From Pseudomonadales bacterium (GTDB lineage: Bacteria; Pseudomonadota; Gammaproteobacteria; Pseudomonadales; Azotimanducaceae): DNA of 64,000 nt. This document shows, piece after piece, positions 46,538 through 56,146 of this stretch (its first letter is position 1; each line of letters opens with the position of its first letter). A program made the position numbers and the translations under genes. The notes beneath the pieces are model-generated. The model worked only from the letters and a program-made list of their open reading frames with translations, had not been told where the DNA came from and did no database searches. The stretch spans positions 1 through 64,000 of the forward strand of contig JAQXDL010000006.1 of the NCBI GenBank assembly GCA_029251375.1, read 5' to 3'.

Positions 46538-47995
46538 TTAAGCAACAGACTTCAGCAAATTACTGACGACGCGCTCAAGATGTACGAGGGAGTTGCAAAC
46601 TTCAGTCTGGTGACAACAGGGAGCGTATTTTTTCATTTCCGCGTCACCGACTGTCCAACTGGATTTAGGCTCTGGGTTAAGCCAGATGACTCGCTTCGCT
46701 TTATCGTACATTTCTTTGACAATTTCTGACTTCGAATCACCGTAGTTGTTTCGTGCGTCACCTAAAATAATAATGGTGGTCTTGTTATCGACATCGTCCA
46801 TCACGTGGTTCTTAAAATCCTGCAGCATTCGGCCATAGTCCGTTGAGCCATTACCGTAGTCACGCATGGTCCGAGCCATCGCTTCTTCCAATTTGCTGTG
46901 TTCAAACAATTTGGTCACTTCACCGAGATCCGAAGAAAAGGCGAATGAACGTACTTTAGGTAACACCTCCGCCAAGCTGTATAAGAACATAAGCAGGAAT
47001 CTGGAATAATTACTCACAGATCCACTGACGTCACAAATACACATAACTTTGGGTCGATCGACTTTCGATGCTTTCCACTTCAGATCGAAAAACATGCCGT
47101 CGTATTGCATGTTGTTGCGAAGTGTTTTTCTAACATCAAGCTGTCCGCGTTTGTAGGTCTTGCGGCGTTTGGAATGAACCGAAATGAGTTTCTTAGCCAT
47201 TTTGAACACAACTTCTTGAACATCTTTGAAGTTGCGTTTTTCAAGGCTCGATAATTTGACTTTTTTTAGTAGCTCTTCACGAAGCTGCTTACCGGTTTCA
47301 TCAGCGTGTAGAAAAAACTGCTTTTCGACGTAGTCCCGCACTCGCTCTCTTAAAAGGTCTCTAGACTTTTTTAAGCGTCCGGCAAGATTGCGCTCGCCAG
47401 GGCCACCCTGCGCCTGTAAGTCGGAAATTTCATCCTGTAGCCCCTTGAGGCCCATTGCGTCCATTATCTTGCGGGTAAACAAACCCTTTTGGGTAAATAC
47501 AACAATCTTACTGACCTCAACTTTGCGGCCGGCTTCCATCATTGAAATGGTTTGTTCTGTGCGTGTGCCATTCGTGAGCAACTTGCCAAGTTCCGACGTC
47601 GGTTGAAGTGCAGGTACAGAATCATCGATTTCCTGTTCGCCGCCACCTTGGCCGCCACCTTGACCGCCACCTTTGCCCGATTGTTGACTTTCGCCTTCAG
47701 CATTAAAGTCGCCGTCATCAAATTCGTCCTCTCCACCGGACGCGTCTTCATCAGAAGACGTGTTGCCAGCTTGAGCGGGTTTATCCATAACAAAGAATCG
47801 TTCGAAGCAGTCGTCGAATGCCTCTTTCTCCTCTGGGTTCTTGGCGAGAACCAGTGCTAAGGAGTTCTTCAGGAATTCACGGTTTTCGTATCCGACGAGA
47901 TCCATGCATTCCATGGCGTCAAGGGTCTCTGCGGGAGAGACTTTTATTTCCGCGGTTCGAAGAACTTTGACAAAATCGACGAGAGTCCGATCCAT
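46538..47995 (-). CDS. CoxE-like von Willebrand factor A protein
   Basis: A 485-residue VWA protein of the CoxE group. The MIDAS motif DVSGS is at 322-326, followed by DYGNGSTDYG and IILGDARNN. A Gly/Asp/Glu-rich low-complexity stretch (about residues 75-125) precedes the helical middle part. It partners with the MoxR ATPase upstream, overlapping its stop by one base (TAATG). In carbon monoxide oxidisers CoxD/CoxE mature the CODH cofactor; here no CODH genes are seen, so the client is unknown. Confidence 0.85.
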   Translation of the reverse strand: MDRTLVDFVKVLRTAEIKVSPAETLDAMECMDLVGYENREFLKNSLALVLAKNPEEKEAFDDCFERFFVMDKPAQAGNTSSDEDASGGEDEFDDGDFNAEGESQQSGKGGGQGGGQGGGEQEIDDSVPALQPTSELGKLLTNGTRTEQTISMMEAGRKVEVSKIVVFTQKGLFTRKIMDAMGLKGLQDEISDLQAQGGPGERNLAGRLKKSRDLLRERVRDYVEKQFFLHADETGKQLREELLKKVKLSSLEKRNFKDVQEVVFKMAKKLISVHSKRRKTYKRGQLDVRKTLRNNMQYDGMFFDLKWKASKVDRPKVMCICDVSGSVSNYSRFLLMFLYSLAEVLPKVRSFAFSSDLGEVTKLFEHSKLEEAMARTMRDYGNGSTDYGRMLQDFKNHVMDDVDNKTTIIILGDARNNYGDSKSEIVKEMYDKAKRVIWLNPEPKSSWTVGDAEMKKYAPCCHQTEVCNSLVHLERVVSNLLKSVA

Positions 47996-48948
47996 TACTG
48001 ATTCTCTTTCAATGCTTTATTCGTCACGCTTTGTAGTTCCGCTTCGACCGTTTCAATGTCCTCCTGGAATTTAAGAATGACATTTAGCGTTTGTCTAACG
48101 AGGTCTGCGTCGAGTGATTCAGTGTGAAGTAAAATAAGTGTTCGAGCCCAATCAATGGTCTCACTGATTGCTGGTACCTTTTTAAGATCCATGTCGCGCA
48201 ATTCCTGGATAAAGGTCACCATTTGATTACGTAGATTCTCCGCGATTTGCGGCACGCGTGCCTGAACAATTTGACGTTCAAGGTTCGCGTCAGGAAAGGG
48301 TATATAAAGGTGCAAGCAACGACGCTTCAACGCGTCTGAAATCTCTCGGGTATTGTTACTGGTCAGAAATACCAGTGGTTTCCTTTTTTCATTAGCTTTA
48401 ATCGTGCCGATTTCCGGGATCGATAACTGGTAGTCAGATAGCATTTCTAACAATAAAGACTCGAATTCATGGTCCGACTTATCGATTTCATCAATCAGCA
48501 GTACACAGCCTTCTTCTTTCTTGAGAGCTTTTAACAGGGGTCTAGGCTCAAGAAACTCCTCGGAAAAGAAAATGTCGCCAAACTCGTGCAGCTTCGAAAC
48601 TGATTCAGTCAGACCTTTGGCGCCGTCTAGAATCTCTCCCAAAGTCTCTTTCAAAACTTGAGTGTACAGAAGCTGTTTGCCGTATTTCCATTCATAAATC
48701 GCTTTGGACTCGTCCAAACCCTCGTAACACTGGAGTCGAATACATTCTAAATTCAGCATCTCGGCAACAGTTTTAGCGAGCTCGGTCTTACCTACGCCGG
48801 GAGGTCCTTCAATGAGAATGGGTTTCTCAAGGTGATAGGCGAGAAAAACCGCAGTAGCAATTTGCTGATTGCCAATGTAGTCCAGCTGCTCAAGGCCTTC
48901 TTGAATAATGTCGACATTAGCCAATTTTTTTTCGTTTTTTAGGGTCAC
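47995..48948 (-). CDS. MoxR-family AAA+ ATPase (CoxD-like)
   Basis: A 317-residue AAA+ ATPase. Walker A is EGPPGVGKTE (about 39-48) and Walker B is VLLIDEIDKSD. Sensor 1 is FLTSNNTREIS. It begins MTLKNEKKLANVDIIQEGL and stops one base into the VWA start. MoxR proteins act as chaperone-like remodellers of a client metalloprotein with their VWA partner. Confidence 0.9.
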   Translation of the reverse strand: MTLKNEKKLANVDIIQEGLEQLDYIGNQQIATAVFLAYHLEKPILIEGPPGVGKTELAKTVAEMLNLECIRLQCYEGLDESKAIYEWKYGKQLLYTQVLKETLGEILDGAKGLTESVSKLHEFGDIFFSEEFLEPRPLLKALKKEEGCVLLIDEIDKSDHEFESLLLEMLSDYQLSIPEIGTIKANEKRKPLVFLTSNNTREISDALKRRCLHLYIPFPDANLERQIVQARVPQIAENLRNQMVTFIQELRDMDLKKVPAISETIDWARTLILLHTESLDADLVRQTLNVILKFQEDIETVEAELQSVTNKALKENQ

Positions 48949-49394
48949 TGTATTTCCTGAGATTATGAACTGACATCTTGAGTGGATTTAACTGAAATCA
49001 GCTTATCGTTGTGCACCCAAGAAAGGTGGCACATTATGTGAAGCTACCTTGCGTTTGTACAGTCGGCAGCAAACCATCATGCCAAGGTATCAGTGCGAAT
49101 AAGGTGGATTTATCAGGAAAACCCAGTAAAAAATTTAGTCATGGGGGTATGTTGCAGTTTGCCTCGTGCCTAAATCGCTTTTGTATCAAGTATTTAGGGA
49201 AAATAGTTAATCCTAGAGGTTAGATAATAATGTATGGAAATCGCACAATTTGTGATATCGTTCGCCGCGTTTTAATAAGTGGGTGCAAGTTCCTGAGCAG
49301 TAGCTGTAATCCGAGCGTCTGCTAGCCAAGGTAGAAAACCTCTAATATGGCAGGGAATGCAAGGCACCATCGTTATACCCTAGCGAGTTTTTAT
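48949..49394. other. Spacer between MoxR and the sigma factor
   Basis: About 445 bases containing divergent promoters. A 31-codon frame at about 49230 (MYGNRTICDIVRRVLISG) has no clear ribosome site. No strong dyad or repeat is seen, and no gene is called. Confidence 0.4.
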
Positions 49395-49907
49395 ATGAAA
49401 GATTCAAATTCAGCCGTTTTGATGGACGAACTTGCCACACCGCTGGTCCGTTATTTGTCAAAAAAGGTTCATAACAATGAAGACGCCAATGACCTCGCTC
49501 AAGAGGCATTGCTCCGAATGCACAAATTTCAGCAATCCCAGAAATTAGATAATGCGAAAGCATTCCTGTTTAAGACGGCCAATAACCTCGTTATTGACCA
49601 AATTAGACGCGCCAAAGTACATGATCGCTACATTGTTTGGGAAAACTCTCAGGCCGCTACGATAAACGAGGATCATAAATGCTTTCCGTCTGCGGAACGC
49701 ACTGTATCTGCGGAGCAGGAGTTAGACCAAATATATCGCGTTGTTGATGACATGCCTGAAAAAGTGAAGCGCGCATTCCTGCTGCATCGTGGCAAAGATA
49801 TGAGTTACCCCGAGATCGCGCAAGAAATGGGTGTTTCAACCAGCATGGTTGAAAAGTATATGGTCAAAGCACTGAAAATATTACGCGAAGAGATGGCGGC
49901 TGGTTAG
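49395..49907 (+). CDS. FecI-like ECF sigma factor
   Basis: A 170-residue sigma-70 family protein of the iron-responsive FecI type. Region 2 includes NNEDANDLAQEALLRMHKF (about residues 27-45) and region 4 includes MSYPEIAQEMGVSTSMVEKY. ATG 49395 is preferred over the upstream ATG 49347 because the domain starts there. FecI-type sigma factors normally pair with a FecR anti-sigma and a TonB-dependent receptor; the receptor follows 435 bases downstream, but no FecR gene is present between them. Confidence 0.88.
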   Translation: MKDSNSAVLMDELATPLVRYLSKKVHNNEDANDLAQEALLRMHKFQQSQKLDNAKAFLFKTANNLVIDQIRRAKVHDRYIVWENSQAATINEDHKCFPSAERTVSAEQELDQIYRVVDDMPEKVKRAFLLHRGKDMSYPEIAQEMGVSTSMVEKYMVKALKILREEMAAG

Positions 49908-50342
49908 TTAACATATTGAGGGTTTAATCTGAGTTTTCACTTCGATTAGCTTTGTCTGCGCCAATCTTTTGGTCGCGATCCGCGAGTTTCGCAGCTGTTA
50001 TCGTTAATTTAGTCGTTACTAGTCATAGAACGAATATCCCGCCCGCCTTGAGCAATAGTCCTCTGCCATTTTCCAAACCCTTTAGCAATGAACAGTATTT
50101 CAGGTCTCCTACCAGCTCCAAAGTCTTTTTAAACGTGAGTAGGTTGAGTTCTTGGCGCAAATTTAGGTGAATTCTCCTCATCCAAAGTTTTTTTTACGAT
50201 TTTATAAAGTTTTTATTCATTTTTAGTGAGGTGTTACTCCACTAAAGCGTCTTATAGGTTACCAGTGGTTTAATCACTGAATGAGCGCAAAAGACTGCGT
50301 TTTAAAAAAATAAGCAATATCCAATTAGTTGGGGGAAATAAA
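49908..50342. other. Upstream region of the second TonB-dependent receptor
   Basis: About 435 bases. It holds the receptor promoter and a strong ribosome site (GGGGG seven bases before ATG 50343). An AT-rich stretch at 50180-50230 precedes an imperfect dyad near 50224-50243 (AGTGAGG-N5-CTCCACT). No gene is called; no FecR frame is visible. Confidence 0.4.
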
Positions 50343-53105
50343 ATGTATAAAATTAACCGAATGGCGAGTGCATTAACTGCATTAGCCGCGGTAGCAGCTG
50401 TTGCATTACCGGTCGCTCCGGTATACGCGGCAGATGACGAAGAAGAAATGGAGGAAATCGTTGTTACGGGTTCACGTATCAAACGATCTAACTTCAGCTC
50501 TTCCTCGCCAATTACAGTTATATCAGGACAATCTTTGGTTGATTCAGGTATGACTAACCTTGGGGAAGCGCTACGTAACCAACCTTCAATCGGTACGGGT
50601 GGTTTTAACCAGTCATCGATTTTGTCGGGTGGCGGTGCAACTTCCATCGATCTTCGTAACCTTGGCCCAGATCGTGTACTTATACTGATCAACGGTCGTC
50701 GAGTCGCTTCATTCGCTGATGCGCTGGCTAACCAAGCAGCTGACTTGACGTTCGTGCCGACTGCAATGGTAGAGCGCGTAGAGATATTACGTGATGGTGC
50801 TTCTGCGGTTTACGGTTCTGACGCAATTACAGGTGTAGTGAACGTTATCTTGAAGAAAGACTTTGAAGGTGCGGAAATTACAGCGGGTATGGGCACAACG
50901 GGCGAGAGCGATGGCGATACAGCCAATGTCTCTTTGACTGTTGGTACGACTGGCGACCGTGGTAGCGCGGTATTTGGTGCTGAGATTCGTGAGCAAGAGC
51001 CTATCAAGCAAGTGGACCGAGATTGGGCCTTCCCATCGGTTTCTTCCTTGTCAGGCACTTCATTCCAGAATGGTTCATTTTTCTCACCAGGCGGTGTCTT
51101 CTTCGGAGACCTCGGCTCATTATTCTGTACTCGAGCTAAAGCGCTCGGTGGTGATGAAGTAACTGACGTTTCTAATACTGTCGGTTGTGAAGGGCTTGCG
51201 CCACGTCAAACAGGTGAGCCACAGTTGGTTCGTTATGACTACGGTCTAGCTCAGGATCTGATCATAGATAGCAAGACGATATCTACTTCAGGCTTCATGA
51301 ACTATGAATTGAATGAAAATGCTAATCTCTTTATGGAATTTCAGTACTCCAAGCGAGAAAGCACTAGCCACCTAGACGGTAACCCAGGTTCTTTCGGCAC
51401 GGTTGCTTACCCTGCTGGATCTCGAGTGCCTGCAAGCAACCCTAATAACCCAACTGGCGAAGACGGTTCTTTTTACTTCAGACCTTCTTCTACTATTGGT
51501 CCACGTACATCTGAGCAGGAATCAAACACTGTTCGATTCGTAACAGGCGTTGAGGGTTCAATTCCAGAAAACCTATGGTTTAACGATGCTTGGAGCTACG
51601 AAGCTTCTTTCCTTTACACGAAAGTCGATGCGGATCTTCAAACTAACAGCACTTGGAACTTGGCTCGGTTCATCCGAATCTCTGATCCAGCTCAGTGTTC
51701 AGTGGATGATCTTTGTTCGCAAACTGTGAATGCTTCTGGCGCTCTGGATACTTTCCGACCAGGTAACTGGACTCAGGAAGAGATCGCTTACATGCGTCAA
51801 AACACGCTAGCTATCTCAAAGTTCTCAACTCATGGTTGGCAGGCTGTAATTTCCGGTCCTTTGTTTGAACTACCTGCGGGCGAAGTAGGAATGGCTGCTG
51901 GGCTTGAATATCGTAAAGAACGTGGTTTGAATGTTCCTGATCCTACTACTCAGGCTGGTGAGAGTGTTGCTAACCAGGTATTTGTAACGGAAGGCGCATA
52001 CGACGTTGAGGAATTCTTCTTAGAATTCGACGTACCTCTTCTTTCTGACGTTCCATTAGCGGAAGAATTGACGTTGAACCTTCAGTTTAGACGTTCTGAT
52101 TATTCGACTTTTGGTGATGATGATGTCTATCGTGTTGGTATTAACTGGCAGATCGTTGACTCTGTTCGAGTTCGTGCCAACGTATCGACTGCCTATCGCG
52201 CACCTTCAATCACCGACTTGTTTGGTGGTGGTACGGTTAGCTTTGACTTCATCGATGATCCCTGCCAGGGCGCTACTGATGCAAACGTAATCGCTAACTG
52301 CGCGATCGACGGTTTAGGTGCAGGCTTCACTCAGGTAACTTCTCAGTATCCAGTACTTGCTGGCTCTAACGCTGATTTGGAACCTGAAACAGCTGACACT
52401 TGGACTGTGGGCGTTATCTTCACGCCGAGCTTCTTGCCTGGTTTAGAGATGAGCATTGACGTTTGGGATATCGAAGTTGAAAATTTGATCAGCTCTGTAT
52501 CATCAACTTCTGTACTTGAGGATTGCTATGGCGGACCAGTTGGTAAAACTGATCCAGCATGTGCACAGTTCACTGGTCGAGGCCAGCAAGGTGTTCCTAC
52601 GAACTTCGTTAACAGACTGCAAAACACTGCAAATGGTGTTGAGACAGACGGTTTCGATATGGCTGTTAATTACGGTTTCGACGCATTCATGGATACTACT
52701 TGGAATGTTGCACTGATCGGTACTTATGTTGCTGAGAACACTTTCTACCCAGGTGCGGGTGGTGCAGATGATCGTGGATCTATTCCACGTGTTGTTGCTA
52801 ACTTGAATACAAATGTAGACTGGAATAACTTTGGGTTTGCTTGGTACATGCGTTATGTATCAGCTATGAATGATCCACGTTTTGACGGTAACAATCCATT
52901 TGGTTACAGTGGCACAGATGAATACTACAAGCATGACCTTCGTGCATCTTACGATTGGGATAACTACCGAGTACTGCTTGGTGTTAACAACGTAACTGAC
53001 GAAGATCCAGAGTATGTATTCTCATCAGGTAACAATACTGATGCAAACTTGTACGACGTTCGCGGAAGATACTTCTTCGTACGGTTCGAAGCTCAACTTC
53101 TATAA
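50343..53105 (+). CDS. TonB-dependent outer-membrane receptor
   Basis: A complete 920-residue receptor. The signal peptide is residues 1-29 (cleavage after VYA). The TonB box EEIVVTGSR lies at 37-45, followed by the plug domain (LRDGASAVYGSDAITGVVN at about 142-160). A long barrel ends with YFFVRFEAQLL. The acidic linker DDEEEMEE precedes the TonB box. The substrate is not readable; this subtype is common in marine bacteria for glycans, iron chelates or peptides. The FecI-like sigma upstream may control it. A terminator follows. Confidence 0.95.
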   Translation: MYKINRMASALTALAAVAAVALPVAPVYAADDEEEMEEIVVTGSRIKRSNFSSSSPITVISGQSLVDSGMTNLGEALRNQPSIGTGGFNQSSILSGGGATSIDLRNLGPDRVLILINGRRVASFADALANQAADLTFVPTAMVERVEILRDGASAVYGSDAITGVVNVILKKDFEGAEITAGMGTTGESDGDTANVSLTVGTTGDRGSAVFGAEIREQEPIKQVDRDWAFPSVSSLSGTSFQNGSFFSPGGVFFGDLGSLFCTRAKALGGDEVTDVSNTVGCEGLAPRQTGEPQLVRYDYGLAQDLIIDSKTISTSGFMNYELNENANLFMEFQYSKRESTSHLDGNPGSFGTVAYPAGSRVPASNPNNPTGEDGSFYFRPSSTIGPRTSEQESNTVRFVTGVEGSIPENLWFNDAWSYEASFLYTKVDADLQTNSTWNLARFIRISDPAQCSVDDLCSQTVNASGALDTFRPGNWTQEEIAYMRQNTLAISKFSTHGWQAVISGPLFELPAGEVGMAAGLEYRKERGLNVPDPTTQAGESVANQVFVTEGAYDVEEFFLEFDVPLLSDVPLAEELTLNLQFRRSDYSTFGDDDVYRVGINWQIVDSVRVRANVSTAYRAPSITDLFGGGTVSFDFIDDPCQGATDANVIANCAIDGLGAGFTQVTSQYPVLAGSNADLEPETADTWTVGVIFTPSFLPGLEMSIDVWDIEVENLISSVSSTSVLEDCYGGPVGKTDPACAQFTGRGQQGVPTNFVNRLQNTANGVETDGFDMAVNYGFDAFMDTTWNVALIGTYVAENTFYPGAGGADDRGSIPRVVANLNTNVDWNNFGFAWYMRYVSAMNDPRFDGNNPFGYSGTDEYYKHDLRASYDWDNYRVLLGVNNVTDEDPEYVFSSGNNTDANLYDVRGRYFFVRFEAQLL

Positions 53106-53144
53106 TCTATGGCAACATAGTTAGAAAAGTGAGTCAGAAAATAG

Positions 53145-53175
53145 AAAACGGATCCGAAAGGGTCCGTTTTTTTTT
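53145..53175 (+). terminator. Bidirectional Rho-independent terminator after the second receptor
   Basis: AACGGATCC (53147-53155) pairs with GGGTCCGTT (53160-53168) around GAAA, with one G-T wobble. Nine T residues follow on the plus strand; on the minus strand a shorter T tract ends the ahcY side. Confidence 0.88.
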
Positions 53176-53183
53176 GCTAAAAT

Positions 53184-53529
53184 TTAACAAAACCCCTTGG
53201 AAAAAAAGCCAAGAATCAGGCCGATCAGTAGTACCTTCGTAGGTTTTTCATGAGGCACAGCATGACGCAAGAACGTGTTCTCGATACAACACCAACTTTG
53301 GCTTTTGTGTTCTAAAACACGACGATTAATGTGTTTTTGATTTTTATGCAGTACATGAGCGTGTCTTAGACACGGTTCAATCACAGACCTATTGGCGGGT
53401 TTCGCTCGAAGGAGCGCATAACACAGTGTTTCGTGCAGCTTAGATATGACGGTATTTGATTTACAAAGGTTAAAAAACGCTGGCGAATACCAGAATAGGT
53501 ATCCGCCAGATTTTCGATAGAACCAGTGC
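53184..53529 (-). other. Structured region downstream of ahcY with an unusually long open frame
   Basis: No confident gene. On the minus strand a frame stays open from inside ahcY to about 53184, over 110 codons, but has no ATG and no ribosome site, and its protein is not recognisable. Four small hairpins lie here: CTTGG/CCAAG (53196-53213), GTGTT/AACAC (53307-53320), CGTGTC/GACACG (53360-53374) and CGCTC/GAGCG (53403-53416). A structured RNA or 3'-UTR element is possible. Confidence 0.3.
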
Positions 53530-54897
53530 TTAGTACTTGTAAGTCTCTGGCTTGAACGGACCTTCCGTTGGAACGTTGATGTAACCGGCCTGCTTGCTGG
53601 TTAGTTGCGTTAATACTCCACCAAAACCTTCTACCATGTAGCTCGCGACTTCTTCGTCTAGTGCCTTTGGAAGGACTTCAACGGTGACGGGCTGGCGTTG
53701 GTTCAAGTTGTGGTCTGCCCACTTGCGTTCGAATAGGTACATCTGAGCAAGTACTTGGTTGGCGAATGAACCATCCATGATGCGCGATGGATGACCTGTT
53801 GCATTGCCTAAGTTTACCAAGCGACCTTCAGAAAGCAGTATCACGTAGTCAGTGCGATCTTCACTACGATAAATCTTGTGGACCTGTGGCTTAACTTCTT
53901 CCCATTCCCAATTATCGCGCATGAACTGTGTATCGATTTCTGTGTCGAAGTGACCAATATTACAAACGATTGCATTGCTGTTAACACTACGCAGTAGGTT
54001 TTCATCGCAAACATTCACGTTACCCGTGCAGGTGCAGATCAGGTCAATGTTGTTCATTAAGTAGGTATCAATATCGTTGATGCTGCCGGTATTCACGCCA
54101 TTGACGTAAGGTGAGACAACTTCGTAGCCGTCCATACAAGCCTGCATTGCGCAAATTGGATCAATCTCAACAACGCGAACAATCATACCTTCTTGGCGTA
54201 GACTTGCAGCCGAACCTTTACCCACGTCACCATAGCCAATAACCAAGGCGCGCTTGCCTGCCATGAGCATATCTGTGCCGCGTTTGATTGCATCATTTAA
54301 ACTATGTCGACATCCATACTTATTGTCGTTTTTAGATTTTGTAACAGAATCGTTAACGTTGATTGCAGGCACCTTAAGTTCACCCGCTTCCATCATCTCA
54401 AGCAGACGATGCACGCCAGTGGTTGTTTCTTCTGTGATGCCATGAATCTTGTCTAGCATTGCTGGGTATTTGTCATGAATCATATCGGTCAGATCGCCGC
54501 CGTCGTCAAGAATCATATTGGCGTCCCATGGCTTACCGTTTTGCAATATTGTTTGTTCAATACACCACAAAAATTCTTCGTCGGTCTCGCCTTTCCATGC
54601 AAAAGTTGGAATGCCTTTAGCCGCCATTGCTGCAGCCGCGTGATCCTGAGTTGAGAAGATGTTACATGATGACCATCTAATGTCGGCGCCGAGTTCGATC
54701 AGCGTCTCCATGAGCACAGCGGTCTGGATAGTCATATGTATGCAACCAATGATATTGGCACCTGCAAGCGGTTGCTCGGCTTTATATTTCCTGCGAAGTG
54801 CCATAAGTGCTGGCATTTCAGCTTCTGCGAGAGATATTTCAGCGCGACCGAATTCAGCTAGGCTGATGTCTGCTACTTTGTAGTCTGTATTGCTCAT
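53530..54897 (-). CDS. ahcY: S-adenosylhomocysteine hydrolase
   Basis: Cytoplasmic NAD-dependent enzyme that splits S-adenosylhomocysteine into adenosine and homocysteine, driving the methyl cycle. The NAD loop is [10 protein letters not shown]. The C terminus ends PFKPETYKY, as in all family members. The 455-residue length includes the usual bacterial insertion. The regulator gene lies 101 bases upstream on the same strand. No SAH riboswitch is recognisable in the AT-rich leader (54898-54998), in keeping with control by SahR instead. Confidence 0.97.
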   Translation of the reverse strand: MSNTDYKVADISLAEFGRAEISLAEAEMPALMALRRKYKAEQPLAGANIIGCIHMTIQTAVLMETLIELGADIRWSSCNIFSTQDHAAAAMAAKGIPTFAWKGETDEEFLWCIEQTILQNGKPWDANMILDDGGDLTDMIHDKYPAMLDKIHGITEETTTGVHRLLEMMEAGELKVPAINVNDSVTKSKNDNKYGCRHSLNDAIKRGTDMLMAGKRALVIGYGDVGKGSAASLRQEGMIVRVVEIDPICAMQACMDGYEVVSPYVNGVNTGSINDIDTYLMNNIDLICTCTGNVNVCDENLLRSVNSNAIVCNIGHFDTEIDTQFMRDNWEWEEVKPQVHKIYRSEDRTDYVILLSEGRLVNLGNATGHPSRIMDGSFANQVLAQMYLFERKWADHNLNQRQPVTVEVLPKALDEEVASYMVEGFGGVLTQLTSKQAGYINVPTEGPFKPETYKY

Positions 54898-54998
54898 AGT
54901 GGTTCTCTTGTCCGTAGTTAGTTAATGAGTGGGTTTGTGAATAGGTTAATAAATAAGTTAATTATTAGATCATTGGTTAGTTAAAATAGGTTGGTCAA

Positions 54999-56033
54999 TT
55001 AGTTTTGAAATAAACGCAGTTGCACCTGAAAGCCGTTTTTCAAACCGAGGTAAACGCTCTGTCCGACATTGAGGTCTGCTTCCTGAGCCCAGAGCGTCAG
55101 ATCATCAGGCTCAAAGCCGAGCCATAGGTCGCCGCACACTTCTCGCGCCCAATCCTGATTGTGGCTGCACAAATCAACAATGAGCAGTTGCCCACCGGCC
55201 CGTAAATGCTGTTGGGCGGTTTTAAAAAATGCTTGTGGCGAAGGCAGATGATGCAGAACCATGTTTAGTACGATCAAGTCTGCGGGGCTCTTGTTTGCCT
55301 GAATAAGGTTGAGGTCGCCTAATAGGAACTCAACCTTTTTACCTTGATCTTCAGATAATCGGGCTTGCGCCTTCAGCAGCATCTCTTCAGATGTGTCGAT
55401 GACTGTGACCTGCTCAAATTTATTGATGAGCAGATTGATGAGTTCGGATTCGCCAGGTCCAACCTCAATGACATTTGCGTTGGCCGCGAGGTCTTCATTG
55501 AAAAGCAAATCTTGCAAGCAACCAGAATAGTGTTTGAACTCAACAATCAGATCCTGATTTTCTTTTAGTCTATGTGCATTTTTATCAAAAAACTGTTTTG
55601 CACTCAGGGCTCGATCATCATGTACCGCCGCAACAGAAGTCCTGCGTTGCGGGTCTAAGTCAATTTGATCGATCGCATCGAACAGACTGCGGGTGAGATT
55701 CTCTAACGTATTTTTAGAAGAAGGCAGCGAGCGTCGATAGAAAATTGAATTGCCTTCGCGTTTGGTTGTGACTAATCCCGCCTTCGCTAGCAGTTTTAAG
55801 TGATGACTCATACCGGGTTGCGGCATGTCGAAGATGCGACAAAGTTCCAATACGCCAAAAGACTCCTTGCTGAGCACGCGTAAAATATCTAGACGTAGGT
55901 GGTCTGCAGACGCTTTGCACAGCGCAAGTAAGTGATCAGCCTCAGATAAATCTAGCTCTGATTCTATTGCAGTTAAGGTTTGTTTGGCTTGGGGCAGGGT
56001 GTTGGCCACGTTTTGGCAGAGTTCCAGTATCAA
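54999..56033 (-). CDS. ArsR-family regulator fused to a SAM-dependent methyltransferase (SahR-type candidate)
   Basis: A 344-residue two-domain protein. Residues about 35-100 form an ArsR-type winged helix (LRLDILRVLSKESFGVLELC and MPQPGMSHHLKLLAKAGLV). Residues about 185-344 form a class I methyltransferase with VIEVGPGESELI as the SAM loop. Fusions of this type upstream of ahcY in Proteobacteria match SahR, the regulator of the SAM cycle, which responds to SAH. The best start is TTG 56033, nearly leaderless, with GTG 56009 as alternative. An 18-bp palindrome lies 45 bases upstream. No metal-site Cys are evident. Confidence 0.82.
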   Translation of the reverse strand: MILELCQNVANTLPQAKQTLTAIESELDLSEADHLLALCKASADHLRLDILRVLSKESFGVLELCRIFDMPQPGMSHHLKLLAKAGLVTTKREGNSIFYRRSLPSSKNTLENLTRSLFDAIDQIDLDPQRRTSVAAVHDDRALSAKQFFDKNAHRLKENQDLIVEFKHYSGCLQDLLFNEDLAANANVIEVGPGESELINLLINKFEQVTVIDTSEEMLLKAQARLSEDQGKKVEFLLGDLNLIQANKSPADLIVLNMVLHHLPSPQAFFKTAQQHLRAGGQLLIVDLCSHNQDWAREVCGDLWLGFEPDDLTLWAQEADLNVGQSVYLGLKNGFQVQLRLFQN

Positions 56034-56077
56034 AAAAAGTCGATATTGTACTTATTCTTAGTGGCTTTGCAACACAG

Positions 56078-56095
56078 TATCAATATGTATTGATA
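56078..56095. promoter_or_regulatory. Candidate SahR operator, perfect 18-bp palindrome
   Basis: TATCAATA-TG-TATTGATA (56078-56095) is a perfect inverted repeat in the spacer between the regulator and the divergent gene at 56147. A further half-site, ATTGAT, follows at 56095-56100. CAGTATCAA occurs at 56025-56033 and again at 56075-56083. A TACAAT -10 box for the regulator lies at 56045-56050 (minus strand). The layout suits autoregulation and control of both genes. Confidence 0.6.
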
Positions 56096-56146
56096 TTGAT
56101 TTTGGCGTATTTTGTTATACTCAAATGCCTTGCAAGAGTCAGCAGT

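Noticed and set aside
53184-53384. 66-codon minus-strand frame as a real protein
   Set aside because: GTG start without a ribosome site and no recognisable family; kept only as part of the unexplained region.
54898-54998. SAH riboswitch ahead of ahcY
   Set aside because: The leader is AT-rich with gttaat-type repeats and no clear pseudoknot-like pairing; control by the SahR-type regulator is more likely.
55967-56146. Upstream part of the 233-codon frame overlapping the regulator gene
   Set aside because: The in-frame codons before ATG 56147 lie within the regulator's coding region and its promoter; the true start is ATG 56147.
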